Part shown: piece after piece, positions 31,399-42,793 of the stretch
Layout of the letters: each line of letters starts with the position of its first letter
Position numbering within the stretch: position 1 is the stretch's first letter
The notes under the pieces: model-generated
The model's input: the letters and a program-made list of their open reading frames with translations, nothing else
What the model was told of the DNA's origin: nothing
Database searches by the model: none
Source of the DNA: Phytophthora hibernalis
Taxonomy: Eukaryota; Oomycota; Peronosporomycetes; Peronosporales; Peronosporaceae
Assembly: GCA_012656075.1 (NCBI GenBank)
Contig: JAAKBF010000343.1
Span: 545,420 to 609,419, forward strand
Length of the DNA: 64,000 nt
Reading direction: 5' to 3'
Program-made: the position numbers and the translations under genes

Positions 31399-33553
31399 CT
31401 AAAGACGCTTTTTCGAGAGTCTTTGTAATCCCTGGATTTCTGGCACCGAATATACCTGTAGAAGTTTGTGACCAGTACTCCCTCCCTTTGCAAACCTCCC
31501 GAGCTGTTTGATTGCATCCCCAAGGCCGATACGCTGAGAAGGCTCAAACGCGCACAAAGCGAGAACAAATTCCCACTCGTTGTCATTCACAAATTGTTTT
31601 GGTCGAGGTAAGAACTTACGGTGCCGAAGATGATCCATCACAGCAACATCCGGCAAATAGACGCCCCACGGGACGTCGTGCGTCACAGCTTCCACCACAC
31701 ACATCCCAAATGAATATACATCGGATTCAAAAGTTGGCGTCTGACCATTGCAGCCCAGGCATTCAGGTGCTCTCCATCGTGTAGCGCCACCAGAACCCGT
31801 CGGCTTCGACCCAGACAAAACAAAGCTGAACCCAAAGTCTGTCAGCTTTGCTACTCCCTCGCCGGTAACCAGGATCTGGTTACACTTGAGATCGCCATGC
31901 ACGATATCGTTTTGGTGGAGATACTCAAGTCCCAAAGCTACCTCATGCAGCTTGCTCCATATCAGTGCTCGGCTCACTGCTTTCCTTTTCTAAATAGTCA
32001 ACCAAATTTCCGTTCGAAGCTTCTTCACAAATGAAGAAGCATGGATGAGTATCGTAACACGCTCCAAAGAAGTTGACAATGTGAGGATGGCGTGCCTTAT
32101 GCCAGATCCTTGCCTCACGCAGAAACGCTTTCTTTTCCAACGGCGTACTCACTGTCACGCATTTTGTTACGACCTTCGAACCCCTCCACACTCCACGATA
32201 AACTTTGCCATAGGATCCAGAAGCAAACGGCTTGGCTTGTCTCTGAACTTCGTGGCGAGGAACAAACCACTCCGGAATTTCAGGAATTGGAGCGCCAGAC
32301 ATTCGAGCAATTTTCTTTGACGCTGCCTCCAGTAAATGTTGAGACCGAGCACTGTATCTGGGCTTGTGGCGTGTACTTTCGCTGTTGAGTAGGAGTAGCG
32401 CGGCAGTCTGCGTCGCGGTGTCAGGCAAATCTCGAGACAACTCTAACGAATTCTCCTCCCACGAGCTTACTAAGCGGTCTTCCACAGCAGCAACAGCAAT
32501 ATCCCAGCGTTCTTTCCAATTAACGAGAATGGAGACAGATTCAGCGGGCGCTACTTGAGCAATCACTTCGTCAATGTCGTAGTGAAAGTCTCGCAGAAGT
32601 CCTAGGATAGTTCGCGTGCTTGCCAGTCTTTCAACCGAAGTCTGGTTCGTATGTTGGACCAGGAACGCATGAAAGCGCGCGGTAATACGCTGAAAAGAGA
32701 CTCGAACTCGAGTGGTAAGAGCATCCCCCTCTCGTCAATCAACATTTGCACTCTTTGCAATCGCTCCAGCAGGTCTTCGCAGATATCTTGCGTCTCCGCC
32801 ATACCAGTACACAACTCCAGGAAAAGTGGTAGTAACGTGGTGACACTCGGCTCACTACCTCTGCTGCTCGAGCGAGAGCTCGTCGACAGCGTCGTCTGGT
32901 CTGACAGCACGGCTCGATTCTCTCCTACGTCTTCCGCCCTCTCTCAGAGTGTACCACCAGATTATCGACCACATCCACATCTGCTTCTCCTTCAGGCTCA
33001 CCACCAGGTATTCCAACAAAATACGAGAGCCAACCTCCAAGATGTTGTGCTGCTCTCCACATTTGCCCAGGAACATCGAGGTAATTTCGATACTCGTTCA
33101 GAACAGCCTCAATCTCTGTGTGTTTGTATCGATGAGCCATCTGCAACGCAGTGACTCCCAACTTGTTCCTCACCTCCACATCTGCCTTTCTCTCCAGTAA
33201 AAGACAAACTAAATCCAACCGTCGACATATCACTGCCACATGCAGTGGAGTGTCTCCGTCTTCATCTGGTAAATTAATATCTGCCCCATTGTCCAGCAAC
33301 AATTGAGCAGCTCTTGCGTGGCCCCCAAATACAGCGCGACTCAGAGCCGCCTCCCCCATTGGTTCGGGTGGTTGACACCAGCATTAAACTCCAGCAACAG
33401 CTTCACAAGATCCACGCGACCGTCAGCGGCCGCTAAAGTCAAGGCTGTCCATCCGTCTTGGTCTCTTGAATCCACATCTTCCCCAATCATTAAAGCGAGT
33501 TGAACGGCTTCGAAGCCGCCTTCTCTCACGGCTTCTAGCACGAGGCCTACCAT
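31399..33553 (-). CDS. Ankyrin-repeat TKL protein kinase (apparent frameshifts)
   Basis: Start taken at MVGLVLEAVREGG. Three or four ankyrin repeats (DGWTALTLAAADGRVDLVKLLL, DGDTPLHVAVICRRLDLVCLLL, GVTALQMAHRYKHTEIEAVL) are followed by a helical regulatory domain (LLPLFLELCTGMAETQDICE) common in oomycete TKL kinases, then the kinase domain: FASGSYGKVYRG, HGDLK in place of HRDLK, DFG and APE. Single missing bases near 33355, 32937 and 32625 and one extra A in the A4 run at 31986-31989 (plus T4) divide it. Corrected length 718 aa, an exact multiple of three. HGD instead of HRD is seen in some active TKLs, so loss of activity cannot be assumed. Confidence 0.82.
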
Positions 33554-33765
33554 TATTAATCTGAATCCGGTGCTACAAGTCTCCGCTGAAAATGAGCTCA
33601 GTAAGTGGTACCTGTTCATTTTTGAATTTTACACACCCGTTTTGTAATTTTTACCTCCAAGGACCTGTACAAGTACACCGTCCTAATAGCAACAACATGT
33701 TTGTATTAAGAGGGTTAAGCAAGCCCTCTGTTGTACTACGACGATACCTGGTAATCGCTTCATCA

Positions 33766-36700
33766 TCATCGACGTTGCTGCGTCCCATACATGTTCTTGA
33801 TGTTGCGGAAAATCTCAACTGTTTGCCGCGCGAGCTGCACAGACTGCGTCTGCACTTTCTCGCGCATGCGTGCAGACCGCGGGCGGTGGCCGCAAAGCTC
33901 CTGGATATCCTGCTTCGTGACTGCCAACAACTGGATGAGGTCCCTCAGCTCAGGTTGGTCCGAGGCAATGCCAGTTTCGAAAGTTGTATCTTGCTGGACG
34001 GCAGCATTGTTGTATGTATCGCTCAGCACATTGGGCTGCCCCACAGCACGCGAGGCAAGTTCTGGCTCGGAGGCAGCAACTTCGTCTGCCTGTTCTCGTG
34101 ATTCTTCGCCTCCACTTGATGTACTCGTGTTCACTTGGTCTAGTGAAACCTCTCGCGAGAGATCGTCTTCGGACTGGATGACACCACTTGCCTCACCTGC
34201 TGCCAACTCGTATCCTGGATATTTTCTCGTCTGGGAGCTGGTTGGATGCAGAGTGCAACGCAAGCTTCTCGGCGCCAATTAGAGCATCCCTGATCAACAT
34301 TTGCGCACGGCTAACAGCTGCAAGAAGCTGTCTTGATGCAGTGTCTACTATGGTATTGTTCACACCACTTCCGCCAGTCTCGATATTTCCACCACGGTTC
34401 GCGTGCCTATACTGTTGTACTTCGTGCTTTAACATGTGGTTCGTGACAGCTGAAAGCGCATTCACGTCACCGCGAATGGCATACACATCGCTCCACCGCA
34501 ACAAATATGATACCAAAGTATCATGGTCCCAGGAACAGATAGCCTCAGCGCTCAGTAATTGAGAGGGCTTCGGGTCGGTACCATCGACGTCCATCGCATC
34601 GTCGTCTGGGTTGTGGATAGACAGCGCTGTAACCTTGCGATTCCAGTACTCCTCGGCGAGACGCTGCTCCACAATTTCGTTTGCCACCATCTGGTCAACA
34701 GTGCTTGCATTGGCATTCGGTCCACTCGTTGGAGACTTCGTTGGCCGTGTCTGAGTGACAGCGGTCGGATTCAGACGGCCTTGACTTCTGTCGCTGTAAT
34801 ACGCATTGAATTGCGTGAAATGGACACTGCGAAGCTGCTCTGGTTCATCCAGCAGGCGCACAGCCCACAGTGCCTGCAAGTGATGGGCATAAAGCTCGAG
34901 GATTTTGAGAATGCTGGCAGTTACATCCGTCTCGAAAGAAACTACCCGTTCCAAAGCAATAGCATCTAGGTTGTCGGTCCACTTGAAATCGTTCCACAGA
35001 CACACAATATTCAGCAGTTCGTCACAAATGCATCGGAGCAGACCATTACTGTCGTGCTCGAAATCAAACGCCAGGGTTTCCACGTCACGGAAAAAGCCCA
35101 GCGGAAACAATACACCTTCCGGCGCTGCTCTTGAACCTGAATATGTCTCACCCAGCACACTCTTGCTGTTGTGCCGCTTGGCTCGGCCTTCACGATAGTT
35201 GTAGCCCCAAATATCCACGCAAAGGAGAAGTTCGGGGAAGAATTCGTACGTATCCCGCAGTAACTCTTCGGTCGGTTCGCTCATATTAGCCGGTTGTTGT
35301 TGTGGAGACTGCTGTTGCTGATATTTGTGCGGTACAACCAGCTTCAACCTTGACTTATACACACCCATCTTTCGCTCAAAGTGAGAATTGTTCAGCGCGA
35401 TCGGTAGCGAATCAACTTCTTTACAGGTAGTTTGACCCTTCACGCAATAGAGATGCGACACTAGCGAGTGCAGCTGCATTGCTACAAGGTGGAGCTTGCG
35501 AATAATCGAGTTCATCTTTTGCGGTTGAGCACCTCCTTGCCACCACTACTACGAGCCAACGAGTACGCAACGTTGTCGAAAGATTTCATGCGCGAGCTGA
35601 TCTGAGACACAAGTTTCCGCTCCCACTTCAAGGCCGAAGCACCCCGGCATCCAAATTCACACAATTGTGAGCGCAAAGGCGAAGATACTGCTGTATCATT
35701 GGATATCACAGTCGGGTGCAAGTAATAATACGGATCGCCCTTCGCAACCTCGTCCATAAGTCGTTTATGCGTCACCCTCATTACAAATGACTGTGGATCA
35801 GACGAGATGACCCGCGCCAAAAGTGACCACACGAACGGTGGCAACTCGCGAGGCCAATGCAACGAAGCGCCTTGCTCCAGCTTGACAGCCAGTAAATCGC
35901 CTTCAAATTTTAGATTGCTCTTCTTGGGTGAAATGGGCGCCACAAAGTTGTCTTGTTCCTCAGAATCACTTGCCGGATCAATCGGTGCGGTATCTTCGAA
36001 CCAGTCGTCGTCCTCCATATTAGTAACTTCATCAACCTTATCTGTATCTGGGGTTTCTCCGACTGGGGTTGAAGGGGTGACAGGTTTGGCGATTGCTGCA
36101 ATGGTGATGGGTTTGGCCACCATAGCTCCACTTTTCGGAACAGGCTTGTCAATACCAAGTTTGTCCATGGTGAGCAGATGCTTCAGTCCATCCTGCATTG
36201 CGCTGACTTTTCTTCTAGCGTCTGCTCGCTCTCCATCAGCAGCATTTCCAGGTAGCTGTCCAATTTATCCAGCAGTTGTTGCTTGCTTGACTGGCTAAGT
36301 CCACACGACTGGGAACCGATCTGACACTGAAGTTCATACATGATGCCGCATAATACTTCCAGTCTGTGATGATGCTTGCTACTGATATCTAGTTGGCAAA
36401 ACTTGTCTTCTTGCGCTGTCAGCGAAGTTTTGGCAAGCTCAAATGCAGCTTCTTCCTTGTTCATCCTCTCCAGCGAAGCAATCACCCGATTATTAATTCG
36501 AATAGTGTCGGTAACGACGCTTTCAACTGGAGACTCGACTTTAGTTGTGGATGCCGTAGGCTGCGCGTCATTCGCAACAGTATCCCTTTGCACACCAGCT
36601 TCCACAGCGGTCAGAATCACGGGCGGTTGAGTTGGTTTGCCGTTATTAGCAACGCTGACACCTGCTTCGAGGCAATCAGTTCTTGCTGCAGAATTATCAA

Positions 36701-38554
36701 TAACATGGTCTCCACCACCAACAATATCGCGGCTTTCATCACTTGCAACTGAATGCGGCGGACTGGCAATGCGGCTTTCTTCTTCATCAAGAGGACGACG
36801 TGGACTTTTACTAAGAAATATAAATGCATCGAACAAAGAGGTTACCGTTAGAGGCATTAAAATCACTTTTCGAAAAAGGAGGGCAATCCAATACCTTGAT
36901 GGAGAACTTGCAGAAGCAGTGGATCTTTGTGGTAACGTGCAGTCAGCTGTTCCTTGCAATGAAGTCAACGGCACCACTTCCCTCTGGGCAATACGTTGGA
37001 TCGATGCACCTTGCTTAATTTCAGCATCTGGTCGAGGCTCGTCGTCAACCGACCCAAGTAGATCATCATTTGGATTCGAGTTTTCCTGTTCGGTAGGTTC
37101 TAGCGTTGAAGTATTCGCTGCCAAGTTGACGTTCAGTTCGGTTAGGGCTTCATTAGAATTTGATGCTTGGGTGATCTCGACGACAGGAGAACTTTCGCCA
37201 TGTTTGGCATGATGAGCAATGTTGTCACTGCGAGTCTCACTCAGGCTTGCCACTGTAGAACTTTCATCCATCGGAACATCGTCGTCGTCTTCACGCCCAG
37301 GCAAAGTATCAACGGCCGTTCTCTCTGCAACTTCGTCGAGCTGGTCCAAAAACGCAGTTCGTACATGAGAGCCAGGAGGAGTAAGGAGCTCACGCTCGCG
37401 GGGCTCAAAAACTGCTTCTTCACTCATCTCATGCTCGTGTGGGACTTCTTCTCGCGGAATTCGACGTCGCTTGAACATTCGTCCCGCCGGGCTCCACTGC
37501 TGCGAGCTTACACTATTCAATCGGCGTCTCCGATGCACAACAGGCACCTCCATGTGGCGGAATTGAGGCGGGTAGCCATACGCAACCATGTCTTCGTCCT
37601 CAGTCATCCACTCGTCGTCTTCATCCTCATACGAATAGTCATAAATATACGGCACTCGTTGCCTGTAAATAGGCGGCGGTGGGCCATCACTTCGCATACT
37701 AAGCGGGCGCTTCACACTTCTCCTCGGATGCTGGACAGGTTGCTCAGCTACCTCCACAAACTCTCCTTGATCACTCACTCCAGCATTATCAGTCGCCACA
37801 TCAGCCGCGTCATACTCAAACTCTGCATTCTCATCTTCAAACTCATACCCAAACTCTGCGAAATGACTCGGTCCCGGATAAACCCGCGGTCTGGGTCTCG
37901 AAACCCGCGTCTGTTCAGGTCCAGCCATAGCATACCCCACATCTCCACGCGGGTGGGCCGGATACCCTCTCGACGTCCACCTCGGATGGTCCGGATACCG
38001 GCGCACTCTGCGTCTCGCAACAAAAGGCGGGCGATACGTCGCGTCCGTTGTAACAACTTCAGCCTGTCTCCCGGTCTCTTCTCGTCCGTCTCGTCCCCAA
38101 ACCTCGCCCTCCTTTGCCCTCCGTAGAACGTCCTCCACGTGTCCTCCTCTGTCCACCTGTCCTCCGCTGCGTCTCTCTTGGGGCGTCTCTCTGGCTCGAA
38201 GAACCTCGAGTCCTCTGCTACCCGCGCCTTTTTCTGCAGATGGACCTGCAGTCTGTCCACCAGTGTCCGCAACTGTCTCGTAGCGTCCTCCAGTCGCTCA
38301 GTGGACGCCCCAGACAATAAGAAATTCATGACGACGGCGCGTGTCGCAGACGCCTCCTCTGGGGACTGCGCGCAGTAGTCGATGGCGCATCCCGTGGCTC
38401 TCATGATGCGGTTGATGCCCCGCTCGCCGTACAGATAGGGCAGCAGCACGTCCGGATGCACGCGCGTCGGTAACCGGACGCTGCGCACGCGCTGGGTGCT
38501 CTGGGCGGCGGCCGGATAAGGCGCCGCGTCGTCCGCCGAGTGCGCGTTCTCCAT
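33766..38554 (-). CDS. Long KH-domain protein with coiled-coil core (apparent frameshifts)
   Basis: About 1596 aa from MENAHSADDAAPY. Residues about 25-110 resemble a KH RNA-binding fold (VRSVRLPTRVHPDVLLPYLY, then GINRIMRATGCAIDY). Next comes a long disordered Arg/Pro/Tyr- and acid-rich region, a coiled coil (about 860-970), and a helical core shared with the gene at 23221-25610 (LPPFVWSLLARVI, ELLRDTYEFFPELLLCVDIW). A Ser/Thr-rich tail ends NMYGTQQRR. Frame slips: one missing base near 38095, one at the A4 run 36208-36211, one at 35517-35520, and one extra at 34222-34225. Net correction gives an exact multiple of three. Possible RNA-binding scaffold; family not recognised. Confidence 0.72.
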
Positions 38555-39025
38555 GGCCAACGGGTTTTTAGTAATGTGAGCGCCACACACTTTTTCCTTA
38601 CTTTTGTTTGAAAAATAACGTTAGATTTCTGGAATATTGGGATAGGACTAATTTGGAAATAACTTATTCGAGTACATAGATTTCGCGTTTTTTGTTATTA
38701 AATAACAAAATATATGGACAGCCGCCCGAAAAATCAAGGTGGGAGTCAGCTTACTCACAATAAATTTATTGTAGGTTAAGTAAGCTTACTCCCAACTTGA
38801 TTTTTCGGGCGGCTGTCCATGATGATATCTAACCAATCAGTTCAAGAGCATGTGACATTATAGCCAATCATACCCGACATCACGTTCCCAATTATTTAGG
38901 GAATTCACTGCCGTTATCAAATAATCTCACATACAAAATTCAAATGTAAATATTACATTACTCGTTTAAGTCCACAAATTCCCAATACAAATTTCATCGT
39001 TACTGTTGGTGGTTGAGCACTATCA
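38555..39025. other. A+T-rich spacer with a long hairpin
   Basis: No gene. 5' flank of the KH-domain gene; contains the 107-bp palindrome at 38714-38820 and A+T-rich DNA up to the Crypton-like element. Confidence 0.45.
38714..38820. repeat. 107-bp palindrome (foldback repeat)
   Basis: The left arm 38714-38755 begins ATGGACAGCCGCCCGAAAAA and pairs with the right arm 38779-38820 over 42 bp with two mismatches. The loop contains a perfect 14-bp palindrome, CAATAAATTTATTG (38757-38770). It is a foldback MITE candidate; no clear target duplication beyond AT at both ends. Confidence 0.75.
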
Positions 39026-41183
39026 TTGGAAAACGCAGCGCGCGGCGAGGGGCTTGACATCGCGCAAGGGTCGGCAGGGAAGGAGGCAGCAGCGCTGAAG
39101 TGCTTCAGTGAATTCTTAGCTCTGGGTAACATGAATGAGGACTCTATTGCTAGCATAGCTGAAGCGGTGGCTGCTCCTGGTGCTATCCCTAGTCAAAACT
39201 TTTACTCGCTGCTAACTGCTTTTTCCATTTTCCTGCAAACTAAGACAAGTGCTCGAGGAAGCTGCCTTGCTAAGGCCACCGCTGTCGGCTATATGTCACA
39301 AGTCGTTAACCTTTACAGGAGCGGTAACCTCAGCACCTATCCGACAGCAAGCGAATTGCAAAAATTCGCGACAAAATGGCTCAACCATCGAGGCGCAAAA
39401 TTTGCTTGCGGGCGTGCAGACTGGAGAAGCACCAGGCTGCACGCTCGTCGACTTGCGTGTACTGGTGCGAGAAACGGCCATCAAGGGCGTTGGGTCTGGC
39501 TACAAGAGTCTGCACGCTGCTGTACTAACGTTAACGTGGCATACGTTTGGACGAGCTATCGATACTTGCTTTGCTAGGAAGAATCAGCTTGCGATGTCGG
39601 TGTCGGGCGAGCGCTTTCTCCATGTGACGAGGATCAAGACGTCTGTAGTGCAATGCATTTATATCTGCAAGGCCGCGACACATTGGGAGCAATGTATGCT
39701 GCACGGATTAGGAATGCTGTTCGTCGGTGCGTCGGAGCCTTCCAATTTGGTGTTTCCGCTCGTGCCTCATGCAGCAGCGTCCGATTTGCCGGGTGAGAAG
39801 ACATACATCCAAGAGGAAGCTATCCTGTTCAGGGAGAACCTGGACGAAAAGGTTGAGGGGAAGAGCGAGCCACCCACGAAGCGCGTCAGAGGAAGACCAA
39901 GTATATTAACGACGTTATTACCATAGCCTCCGAGCGGCTGTCTCGAGCTTCCGCCCCGCTACCGTCTGGCCTGACCGCTGGCCTAAGCAGCCACTCCTTG
40001 CGTCGTGGATCGGCGGCGTACGCGAACGCATCGCCGTAACTTGCAATCCAGTGGACCTCGACGCGTGGGGTTTGGCTGCTGGACTCTCTCACGAAAGCGT
40101 TCGCTTAAGTCGGCACTACCACACGCGAAGACCAAAGCGTCGGCAAAGTCTTAGCCGGGTACAGAGACCCGCATCTGCCTTGCACCACGCCGACGATTGC
40201 AACGCTGCGGGAGGTGCTCACCGGACTTGAGTATGCTCAGCTGCTCACCCTTCGCGGGCAGCTCTTCAAGAACGCGAGTGGCTTCACTGATACGAGTATC
40301 AACGTCGACACAATGGTCTTGGATGCTGCACTAGCATCCCTGCTGATCCACCTCGAAGAAGTCACAGCTGCAGTCACCACAGAGCAGACGTCGACATGCT
40401 TCACGTCGCACTACGTGTACCGCTTCCACGAAGCCCTTGACACAACCAATTCAGCATTGGGGTCCCGATTGTCGCTGCAAACGTGCATCGGCTGGGGTCA
40501 GCAGCTTCGCTCAGCATGGACGACGGAGAACTTCGCGCAGCTTGGAGCGGTGACACCACTGTGCTTGCGGCTGTTGTCACGCAGATACTGTCATCCATCG
40601 CAACTATGCAGCGCACCCTTCACAAGCTCGTCGCGCTACAAGAGACCAAGCCAGTCAGTACTGTTAGTGCTGTTTCGGTACCATGTAGTTGCTCATCAGC
40701 TGATCGGCTAGCCCACTAACCAGCGACGTCATCGTTGAGACACACTCGCTTGCTGGAAGCTTCTACAACTGGTACACGCTGGAGCTGTGGCACACAGCAA
40801 CACAGAAGAAACAACAATTTGTCCGTGCTGATCTCAAGGCATGCGTGAACATCATGACCATAGCAGCAGGCCGACAGGTTGACGTACAAACTGCTCCGCT
40901 GGATCGAGATGATGTCGCGCATCGTCTGTGGAAGCAGGCACTGCGGACGCTTGCCGAAGACTTGGACAAAAACAAAAACACGGCGCTGGGGAACACCGAC
41001 GGGAAAGGTCGGTCTACAACAGCAGGGTCGCTTCGTAAACGCTGGAGAAAGCTGAAGGTCGACCACCATCCCGCTCACGACGCGCTCTGCTCAGCATTCA
41101 CCACACGCAAAGCGAACGGTGGTGTTGTCGATCGTTGCACGCCAGACAGCCACCAATGGAAGCAAAAAGACTTGGAGTCGTAG
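39026..41183 (+). mobile_element. Crypton-like tyrosine-recombinase element, degraded
   Basis: Coding pieces in shifting frames: an N-terminal helical domain (FSEFLALGNMNEDSIASIAE, then LLTAFSIFLQTKTSARG), a middle part (IKGVGSGYKSLHAAVLTLTW) and the catalytic box SSHSLRRGSAAYAN near 39988-40029, the HxLR motif of tyrosine recombinases. A region beginning EDQSVGKVLAGYRDP then runs to a basic C terminus ending HQWKQKDLES. Frame changes near 39400 and 39895 and a stop near 40036 interrupt it. The domain type fits oomycete Cryptons, which lack terminal repeats; none were seen. Outer ends are therefore approximate. Confidence 0.62.
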
Positions 41184-42551
41184 AAACACTCGATTGTATT
41201 TATGCTTACAAATGCCTATTACAAAAACATGCACACAAAACAGAGCGTACGCGACCACCTTGCGCTCAAATCACAACGACAACCGACATAGGAGTTAGCA
41301 CAGTTATAAAACAGACAGCCTACGCACGCAGGACATCGACGTACCAAAAGCACCAGCAGCACGCGACTCCGTAGCAACCGAATCCGGCAGCATTTTGCTC
41401 GCCGGGTTTTGGTGCTGCATGCGGGACATTGTCGTCGGGATCGGCGCGGCGAATCGTCGGAGTCACGGCTGGGTCGGGGGAGGGGCGCCGCGCGGCAAAG
41501 AGGCGCGTGTTGCTCGTCGGGCTGGACGCGAAGTGAGATTCTCCAAAGGGGCGGCTCCAAGAAAAACCTGAGGTTTTTCAACGCTTTGGACCCAGCACTC
41601 CAGCCCATACTTTGTTCAAATGATTTGGAAGCTATCGGATGATTGGCTCTCTTTTTGGGACCGACGTTTGGGACCTCGTCGATTACTGCACGTACGCCTT
41701 TTGTCATATAAAATGGCTGTTGAACATGCTGAGAAGATGGGGCATGAGAAGTTGTCCCCTTCGAATTACATCTTTTGCTCCGGAAAGTTACCGTACTACC
41801 CGTTGTAGCACCGACGCCCCGTACCTTGCTGTGGCAAACAAGCTGAAAACAGCTGGACCAAGTCTGCTAGGACTATCTATTCAATATATGACGGAGTTCG
41901 TGAACAATTCTGACGAGAAGGCCGAAAGGTTGCTATAGTGGCGTCCGTTGTCAACAACCGGGTTGAATAATCGGGTTGAATAGCTAAGGACGCAAATTGA
42001 AAAACGGAATCAACCGTTTCCATAGCAGATTCTCGACGCAAGTTTCCGAACGCGGAGAAAGTGGAATACTTTTCTGCAAAGGCCCGATGTCTTCATGCAA
42101 CTGAAAGAAACGCGAAAATTTAAAGACATTCAAGACGCGTGAAATTATGCGGCCAAATGGGTACGTGAGGGGCAAGTTAACAGCTCATTTTGAGATAATG
42201 GCTGCGCTGCTATTACAATTTCAAATAACCTCGAGTGATTCTTGAACCAACAAAATGCGCAGATCTAATTCAAGTCTTGAGCTTCGTGATCTGAAGGATT
42301 ACTTTTGTATCGATACTGACGGTAGTGAAGCGAAACGATCTCGTCTCGACTAACGGGTTACTCGCAACGGAGGGTAAATCCAACTCATTTAACGAGTAGC
42401 TCGTTTGGTTAAAGGGAAATCTTGGACTGACAAGCAGTGCGCATTGCCTACCATCCCTCCTGGTAGCTAACGCAATCTCAAAATACGACCTCTTGTCGTC
42501 CCAAAAGGAGGTGCGGTTTCTAACACGCATCAATCCGAATGAAGCTCATTA
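41184..42551. other. Unassigned repeat-compartment DNA
   Basis: Overlapping open frames on both strands (for example 41620-41938) do not form a protein I recognise. Probably decayed mobile DNA or Crypton flank; nothing further supported. Confidence 0.35.
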
Positions 42552-42793
42552 ATTCGAAAGAGTTTGCTTGGTTATTGCGTTCAGCTTCTCCAACCTGTTG
42601 CTGACCAGAGGCTTCGTCATTATATCGGACGTATTGACATCCGGCTTGGCTTTCTATAAGCCGACTGGCTTCTTTGCAACTTGATCTCTGACGTAGTGCC
42701 AGCGCAATTCAATGTGTCGTGTTCTACAGCTGTACGTCGGATTCGCTGCCATAAAAAATGCTGCGTGGTTGTCAATGCCCATACGAACACAGG
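42552..42793 (-). pseudogene. Ty1/copia RNase H fragment
   Basis: On the minus strand the end of a copia RNase H domain is readable: TCVRMGIDNHAAFFMAAN, then SCRTRHIELRWHYVRDQV, one in-frame stop, then DVNTSDIMTKPLVSNRLEKL. This is the standard C terminus of copia pol (the KHIxxRxHxxR and D-x-xTKPL pattern). The rest of the element is absent, so it is an old relic, not part of the larger copia copy at 46-51 kb. Confidence 0.78.

Noticed and set aside
41219..41707. 162-aa minus-strand open frame after Crypton-like element 1
   Set aside because: Arg/Cys-rich low-quality composition; overlaps other unsupported frames.
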